Assembly: GCA_022574315.1 (NCBI GenBank) | Contig: JACZSH010000013.1 | Location: 1 to 19,052 of the forward strand | Direction of reading: 5' to 3' | Source: Chloroflexota bacterium | Lineage (GTDB): Bacteria; Chloroflexota; Dehalococcoidia; Dehalococcoidales; RBG-16-60-22 | DNA: 19,052 nt | In this document: positions 14,504-19,052 of the stretch, in pieces | How positions within the stretch are numbered: the first letter of the stretch is position 1 | Layout: each line of letters opens with the position of its first letter | Position numbers and translations under genes: made by a program | The notes under the pieces: generated by a model | What the model saw: only the letters and a program-made list of their open reading frames with translations | What the model was told of the DNA's origin: nothing | The model's database searches: none

Positions 14504-15421
14504 ATGAAAAAGGCACTTATGCTACTGGGAGCCATGGTACTGATAATGGCGCTGATACTACCCGGCTGCAGTAAGCCAGGCATCGTCGTCGGCTCCAAGA
14601 TAGATACCGAAGGCGCCCTGCTTTCCCAGATGATAATCGCCATGCTGGAAGACAATGGCATCGAAGCGATTGATAAATCCGAGTTCGGGCCGACTTCGGT
14701 GGTACGCAAGGCGATTATAAGCGGCGAAATCGATATTTACCCGGAATACACCGGCAACGGCGCTTTCTTCTTTGACGAGGCGGATTCCGGGGTCTGGAAA
14801 GACGCCCGGCAGGGTTTCGAAAGAGTCAAGATGCTGGACCTGGCCGCCAACAACATCGTCTGGCTGAAATCAGCCCCGGCCAACAATACCTGGGCGATAG
14901 CGATACCGAAAACACTTTCCGAAAAAGAGGGCCTGTCCTCCCTTGACGATTTCGCAGCCTACATCAATAGCGGTGGTTATGTCAAGCTTATCGGCTCCGA
15001 GGAGTTCATAACCAGCCCGATGGCCATGCCGTCATTCCAGGAGGCCTACGGATTCAGTCTCACCCGGGACCAGCTGATAACACTGTCCGGCGGTAATACG
15101 GCGCAAACGGAAAAAGCCGCCGCCGAAGGTACCGACGGGGTAAACGCCGCCATGGCTTACGGCACGGACGGTTCGCTGGCCGCCCTGGGGCTGGTGGTGC
15201 TGAGCGACCCGAGGAACGTGCAACCGGTTTACGAGCCGGCGCCCATCGTCCGGAGAGAGGTTCTCGACCAGTACCCCGAGCTGGCGACGATTTTAAACCC
15301 GGTCTTCCAATCGCTCGACCTGGAGACGCTGCAGTCCCTCAACGCCAAGATTGCCTTTGAGGGACAGGCCGCCGCGGATGTAGCCCGTGACTACCTGACG
15401 GCCAAGGGGTTCTTAAAGTAG
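14504..15421 (+). CDS. opuCC: Glycine betaine/choline-type ABC transporter, lipoprotein substrate-binding protein
   Basis: The protein has 305 residues. A lipoprotein signal peptide ends in LPGC with C22 as the anchor Cys. The mature part is an OpuAC/OsmX-type binding protein: GSKIDTEGALLSQMI (31-45), DIYPEYTGNGAF (about 77-88) and, near the C-terminus, LSDPRNVQPVYEPAPIVR, all typical of the quaternary-ammonium binding family. In Gram-positive type OpuC systems this protein captures glycine betaine, carnitine or choline outside the membrane. Exact specificity needs the aromatic cage, which I cannot place with certainty. AAGGAGG lies close to the ATG (8 bases). It is the first gene of a four-gene unit with two permeases and an ATPase, so it is an importer likely used in osmoprotection. 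Confidence 0.9.
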   Translation: MKKALMLLGAMVLIMALILPGCSKPGIVVGSKIDTEGALLSQMIIAMLEDNGIEAIDKSEFGPTSVVRKAIISGEIDIYPEYTGNGAFFFDEADSGVWKDARQGFERVKMLDLAANNIVWLKSAPANNTWAIAIPKTLSEKEGLSSLDDFAAYINSGGYVKLIGSEEFITSPMAMPSFQEAYGFSLTRDQLITLSGGNTAQTEKAAAEGTDGVNAAMAYGTDGSLAALGLVVLSDPRNVQPVYEPAPIVRREVLDQYPELATILNPVFQSLDLETLQSLNAKIAFEGQAAADVARDYLTAKGFLK

Positions 15422-15444
15422 TTTTATCAGGGATTAAAGAGGAG

Positions 15445-16626
15445 ATGGTCCGGCGCCTGGTCAACCGCAACAGCGTGGCGATTACCGGGGCTATTATCGG
15501 TCTCTTTTCACTCCCGTTCGGCTGGCTGACGCTAAAGTCGAGTCGGCTGGCGGCGGGGACGGGTTTAAACCTGTGGGAGGCGGTGGGCTGGGAAGGCGCC
15601 ACCGTCCTTCTGGTGCTGTGGCATGCCTGCCTTATTCTCAGCCTGTCCGGAAAAAGCAGGCGGCGCTCCATCATCCTGGGCATAGCTGCCAACTCAATCC
15701 TGGTTATCACCTTCCTTTTCGCCGGGCTGGCGGCGAATCACCTGATTGAGCAAGCAGCCCCCTTTGCCCGTGTTTCGCTCAGCGCCGGTATCTGGATAAC
15801 CCTTGCCGCCACCTACATCCTGATATTCGCCAGCCGCCAGAGACTTCAGGACTCACGCGCCTGGAGAAATCTCATTTCATGGGGCGGGCTGGTGATTGTA
15901 ATCACCCTTTTATTTACCGGTTGGTTCAACGACCTCTCCATAGTGCAGGAATTCACCGGACGCGAGGCACGCTTCCAGCAGGAACTGCTGCAGCACATAT
16001 TTCTCTTTGGCGGCAGCGTCACCGCCGGCACCCTGATTGGCATCCCGCTGGGCATCTGGGCGGTACGCAGCAAGCGTGCCGAAAAGCCGATATTTTTCAT
16101 CGCCAACATTACCCAGACGATACCCAGCCTGGCGCTGTTCGGGCTGCTCATCGCCCCGCTTTCGGCGCTGTCCTTCGCCTTTCCCTTGCTCAGGGAAATC
16201 GGCATCCGGGGCGTAGGTCCGACCCCGGCTATTATCGCCCTGGTTATCTACTCCCTGCTGCCCATCGTCCGGAACACTTTTGTCAGCCTGCGCCAGCTTG
16301 ACCCGGCAGTCATCGACGCGGGGTTAGGTATGGGAATGAACCGGCGGCAGGTATTTCGCCGGCTGGAAGTGCCCCTGGCGGCGCCACTCATCCTGGAAGG
16401 CGTCCGCATCGCCTCGGTACAATCGGTCGGCCTTACCGCGCTGGCGGCACTCATCGGTGCCGGAGGGCTGGGCTGGTTTGTTTTTCAAGGACTGGGACAG
16501 GCGGCGCCTGACCTTATTATCCTAGGAGCCATCCCGATTATCGTCCTTGCCCTGGTGGTGGACGCCGTGATGCGGACTTTGGTCAGGCTCGCCACGCCGA
16601 AAGGACTTGCCGGAGGAGAACCATGA
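15445..16626 (+). CDS. OpuC/ProW-type ABC permease with extra N-terminal membrane domain
   Basis: The protein has 393 residues, well above the 210-250 usual for OpuC permeases. The C-terminal half (about 180-385) is the BPD_transp_1 domain. Its EAA loop is recognisable at DAGLGMGMNRRQVFRRLEVP (291-310) and is followed by IGAGGLG (337-343). The N-terminal 165 residues hold about five more hydrophobic segments (roughly 10-30, 48-66, 75-97, 110-129, 144-162) that match no domain I know. They are not a substrate-binding fusion, since that protein is encoded separately. GAGGAG precedes the ATG by only a few bases. The stop overlaps the ATPase start in ATGA, so the two are translationally coupled. 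It forms the membrane channel with the second permease. Confidence 0.88.
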   Translation: MVRRLVNRNSVAITGAIIGLFSLPFGWLTLKSSRLAAGTGLNLWEAVGWEGATVLLVLWHACLILSLSGKSRRRSIILGIAANSILVITFLFAGLAANHLIEQAAPFARVSLSAGIWITLAATYILIFASRQRLQDSRAWRNLISWGGLVIVITLLFTGWFNDLSIVQEFTGREARFQQELLQHIFLFGGSVTAGTLIGIPLGIWAVRSKRAEKPIFFIANITQTIPSLALFGLLIAPLSALSFAFPLLREIGIRGVGPTPAIIALVIYSLLPIVRNTFVSLRQLDPAVIDAGLGMGMNRRQVFRRLEVPLAAPLILEGVRIASVQSVGLTALAALIGAGGLGWFVFQGLGQAAPDLIILGAIPIIVLALVVDAVMRTLVRLATPKGLAGGEP

Positions 16627-17720
16627 TACGTCTGGAGCACGTCACCAAGGTCTACGGGGAGACGGTGGCCGTCAATGACCTGTCCATCGAGATTGAAAAA
16701 GGCGAAGTCTGCATACTTATCGGCCCTTCCGGCTGCGGCAAAACCACCACACTGCGGGTGACGAACCGCCTTCTCGAACCGACGTCAGGGCACATTTTCA
16801 TTGATGGCCGGGACATCTGCCAGATCAGACCGGAGCGGCTCCGTCGGTCGATTGGCTACGCCATCCAGAGCGTGGGCCTCTTCCCTCACCTGACCGTAGC
16901 GGCCAATATCGCCACCGTCCCGGAGCTGCTTCACTGGGGGAAAGACGACATCGCCCGTCGGGTTGAGGAACTGTTGATACTAGTCGGCCTCAACCCGGTA
17001 GAATACGCCTGGAAATACCCCAGCCAGCTTTCCGGCGGCGAAGCCCAGCGCATCGGCGTCGCCCGGGCACTGGCGGCCGATCCGCCAATACTGCTCATGG
17101 ACGAGCCATTCGGAGCGGTAGACCCCCTTACCCGAGAACGACTCCAGGCCCAGTTCATCCGTATCCAGCAGGAACTGAAGAAGACGGTTATCATGGTCAC
17201 GCATGACCTCGACGAAGCCATCCGTCTGGCAGACCGGATAGCCATTATGGAACTGGGCAGGCTGGTGCAGTACGACACGCCGGAAACGATACTCTCCAGA
17301 CCGGCAAACAAGTTTGTCCATGACTTCGTCGGCACCGACCGTGCCCTGAAACGGCTGTCCCGCATCGGGATAGGGAACTTTATCCGCCCCTGTCCATCGG
17401 TAAAAACCAGTGACTCCATCAAAGAAGTGGCCGCCGCGATAGGAAGCCGCCGTTCGGTGTGGGTGGTCAACGATGAAGGCAGACCCATCGGGTGGATAGA
17501 CCAGAGCCGCCTGTCAGAATCAGTTACTGCCCGGGAAACAATCTTCAGCGGGGATATCCATGAAATCGCCCTCACCAACCAGGCTACCCTGCGCGAAGCG
17601 CTTTCGCGGATGCTGGGGCAGGGCTTCAAAAGCATCCCGGTGGTTGACGATAAAGCACGTCTTATCGGCGAGATAACGCTGCATGACGTCGAGGCAGCCA
17701 CCGCCGATGGGGAGGCATAA
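16623..17720 (+). CDS. opuCA: Glycine betaine/choline-type ABC transporter ATPase with CBS domains
   Basis: The protein has 365 residues. The ABC domain shows Walker A GPSGCGKT (34-41), Q-loop Q82, signature LSGGEAQ (136-142), Walker B ILLMDEP (156-162) and switch His194. The C-terminal 110 residues carry two CBS motifs (about 253-300 and 305-360). This is the OpuCA/ProV architecture, in which the CBS pair can sense ionic strength or nucleotide and gate transport. It powers the two neighbouring permeases. The start ATG 16623 overlaps the stop of the preceding permease by 4 bases. The second permease starts 3 bases after its stop, so the operon is tightly coupled. Confidence 0.94.
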   Translation: MIRLEHVTKVYGETVAVNDLSIEIEKGEVCILIGPSGCGKTTTLRVTNRLLEPTSGHIFIDGRDICQIRPERLRRSIGYAIQSVGLFPHLTVAANIATVPELLHWGKDDIARRVEELLILVGLNPVEYAWKYPSQLSGGEAQRIGVARALAADPPILLMDEPFGAVDPLTRERLQAQFIRIQQELKKTVIMVTHDLDEAIRLADRIAIMELGRLVQYDTPETILSRPANKFVHDFVGTDRALKRLSRIGIGNFIRPCPSVKTSDSIKEVAAAIGSRRSVWVVNDEGRPIGWIDQSRLSESVTARETIFSGDIHEIALTNQATLREALSRMLGQGFKSIPVVDDKARLIGEITLHDVEAATADGEA

Positions 17721-17723
17721 CCG

Positions 17724-18473
17724 TTGAAAGAGCACCGGATGCGGCGCTGGGTCCTGCTGGCTTTATTCAGCGGGCTATTTATCGCCGTCATCAGCAGCAC
17801 GGGGTTATGGGAAACGACACTCCGGTTTCTTTTCCCACAGGAAAGCCAGGTACTTCATCCCCGTGCCAGTTTAATCGTCCTGGTCATGGAACACCTGAGC
17901 CTGGTAGCCATCTCCAGCAGCCTCACGATACTAATCGGCCTGCCGATAGGGATATGGGTCACCCGTCCCGGCGGCCGTAACTTCCTGCCTTTAGTCACTG
18001 ACCTCACCTCGTTCGGGCAGACCTTCCCGCCGGTGGCCGTGCTCGCCCTGGCCGTTCCCATGCTCGGTTTCGGCCTGCCGCCCACCATAGCCGCCCTCTT
18101 TCTGTACGGGCTGCTGCCCGTAGTGCGTAATACCATCGCCGGACTGAGCGCCGTACCACCCGGCTCGCTGGAGACCGCCTACGGCATGGGGATGAGCCAA
18201 TGGCAGGCCCTGTTCCGGGTGGAAATCCCTTTATCGGCCAGAATCATCCTGGCCGGAGTGCGCACCTCGGTCGTCATCAACATCGGCACGGCCATGATAG
18301 GCGCCGTCATCGGGGCGGGGGGACTCGGTTCACCGATAATCGCCGGTCTGGTACAGGACAATCTCGCCTTTATACTGGAAGGAGCCATTCCGGCAGCGAT
18401 GCTGGCCATCCTCGCCGACCAGCTGCTGGCCAATATCGAGGGGAGTTTCGCCTACCCGGGACAAAGCCCCTAG
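17724..18473 (+). CDS. OpuC/ProW-type ABC permease, second subunit
   Basis: The protein has 249 residues. An N-terminal membrane helix (about 8-27) is followed by the BPD_transp_1 domain with helices near 55-80, 98-117, 120-140, 183-203 and 215-233. The EAA loop ETAYGMGMSQWQALFRVEIP (150-169) precedes IGAGGLG (196-202). The start is TTG 17724, chosen because GGGGAGG ends eight bases upstream; the next in-frame ATG (17739) has no ribosome site. It starts 3 bases after opuCA and is the last gene of the importer operon. The stop codon TAG overlaps the stop of the convergent DUF547 gene by 4 bases (CTAG, 18470-18473). Its partner is the longer permease two genes upstream, forming a likely heterodimer. 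Confidence 0.9.
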   Translation: MKEHRMRRWVLLALFSGLFIAVISSTGLWETTLRFLFPQESQVLHPRASLIVLVMEHLSLVAISSSLTILIGLPIGIWVTRPGGRNFLPLVTDLTSFGQTFPPVAVLALAVPMLGFGLPPTIAALFLYGLLPVVRNTIAGLSAVPPGSLETAYGMGMSQWQALFRVEIPLSARIILAGVRTSVVINIGTAMIGAVIGAGGLGSPIIAGLVQDNLAFILEGAIPAAMLAILADQLLANIEGSFAYPGQSP

Positions 18474-19052
18474 CGGTTTAGAGACCAGTCATACGGCTGA
18501 AAGACCATGCCTATTCTGTGGGCTTCTTTTCTCAGGAAATCTTTTTCCGGTCCATCGATAAGGTAACGCAGGATAAACTCAATTACCCCGGAGCGGCCGC
18601 CAAAGTCCGACTGGAACCACCGGAAGATGCGGGACAGGCTGACCTTAGCCGTCTCTGGACTGACCATCACACCACCCCCATTGACAAAGGTGCTGGCCGC
18701 CATCTCCAACTCCCCCTCAAGCTCTGAAGGATGGTAAACGGTGTTAATCGGACAGGAGCGGGAGGCACAAACCAAGGTAAAATGAAGGCGAACTTCTATA
18801 GGAACGATGGTCTGCCTGAGACGGGGGTCGCCGGGGCCGAACTGGGGCCAGGGGATAGCGGGATGACGCCGGTTACCGCGCAGAATGCCGTGCTCGATGT
18901 CGTCCGCGGAATAGCGGCAACCGCCTACGTCGTAGGCGATTTTCCGGAAAAATCCCTTACCGCCTTCCCATATCGTTGCCCTGATGCCAAGGGTTATTAC
19001 GGCGTCAACAACCAGGCCGCTATAAATGTTAATCCAGAAGGCCAGCTTTTCC
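18470..19052 (-). CDS. DUF547 family protein, 5' end outside the window
   Basis: The frame is open to the right edge and gives 193 C-terminal residues. A start at 18775 is only an internal TTG. Read from the edge it shows the DUF547 sequence order: KLAFWINIYSG near the edge, then FFRKIAYDVGG, DDIEHGILRG, LHFTLVCASRSCP, and a C-terminal SLSRIFRWFQSDFG. These are the conserved blocks of PF04784, a domain with no established activity. The Cys in LVCASRSCP and the His in IEHGILRG are its most conserved polar positions. The N-terminus, and hence any signal peptide, is not visible. It converges on the importer operon with a 4-base stop overlap. Confidence 0.82.
   Translation of the reverse strand, partial: EKLAFWINIYSGLVVDAVITLGIRATIWEGGKGFFRKIAYDVGGCRYSADDIEHGILRGNRRHPAIPWPQFGPGDPRLRQTIVPIEVRLHFTLVCASRSCPINTVYHPSELEGELEMAASTFVNGGGVMVSPETAKVSLSRIFRWFQSDFGGRSGVIEFILRYLIDGPEKDFLRKEAHRIGMVFQPYDWSLNR

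Overview
The window reads as a compact, fully coding piece of a chromosome from an anaerobic bacterium of moderately high GC. No tRNA, rRNA, CRISPR array, insertion sequence or phage gene was seen. Ferredoxin-linked 2-oxoacid oxidation, an ETF-linked membrane Fe-S oxidoreductase and selenocysteine use point to an anaerobe such as a Dehalococcoidia-like member of the Chloroflexota or a deep Firmicutes/Desulfobacterota relative. That placement is an inference from gene content, not from a marker gene.

Left part (1-4806): an HD-domain hydrolase on the + strand faces a minus-strand operon etfB - etfA (with fused ferredoxin) - membrane Fe-S oxidoreductase of the HdrD/DUF224 (EMO) type. Together these can move electrons from acyl-CoA or other flavoprotein dehydrogenases through ETF to the quinone pool. 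The 290-base divergent region before the Lon-like protease holds a consensus-like promoter for each side and a Fur-type palindrome.

Middle (5094-10424): a Lon-like AAA protease (+), then a minus-strand pair (a stand-alone LigD-type 3'-phosphoesterase and an Isf-type flavoprotein). A divergent promoter pair with 17-base spacers separates these from a + strand stress group: universal stress protein, Fe/Mn superoxide dismutase and a lipoprotein cupredoxin.

Right-middle (10514-14412): korA-korB encode a two-subunit 2-oxoacid:ferredoxin oxidoreductase and are followed by a 49-residue metallothionein-like gene. Next is selD with its own promoter. SelD is itself a selenoprotein: an in-frame TGA at 13414-13416 sits at the catalytic position, followed at once by a hairpin that fits a bacterial SECIS. 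An ordinary ORF call would start at 13453 and lose the active site.

Right part (14504-18473): a four-gene OpuC/ProU-type compatible-solute (glycine betaine/choline) ABC importer. Its order is lipoprotein binding protein, permease with an extra N-terminal membrane domain, ATPase with CBS domains, and a second permease. It meets, tail to tail, a DUF547 gene that runs off the right edge. All three convergent gene junctions are extremely tight (one 9-base gap and two 4-base stop-codon overlaps).
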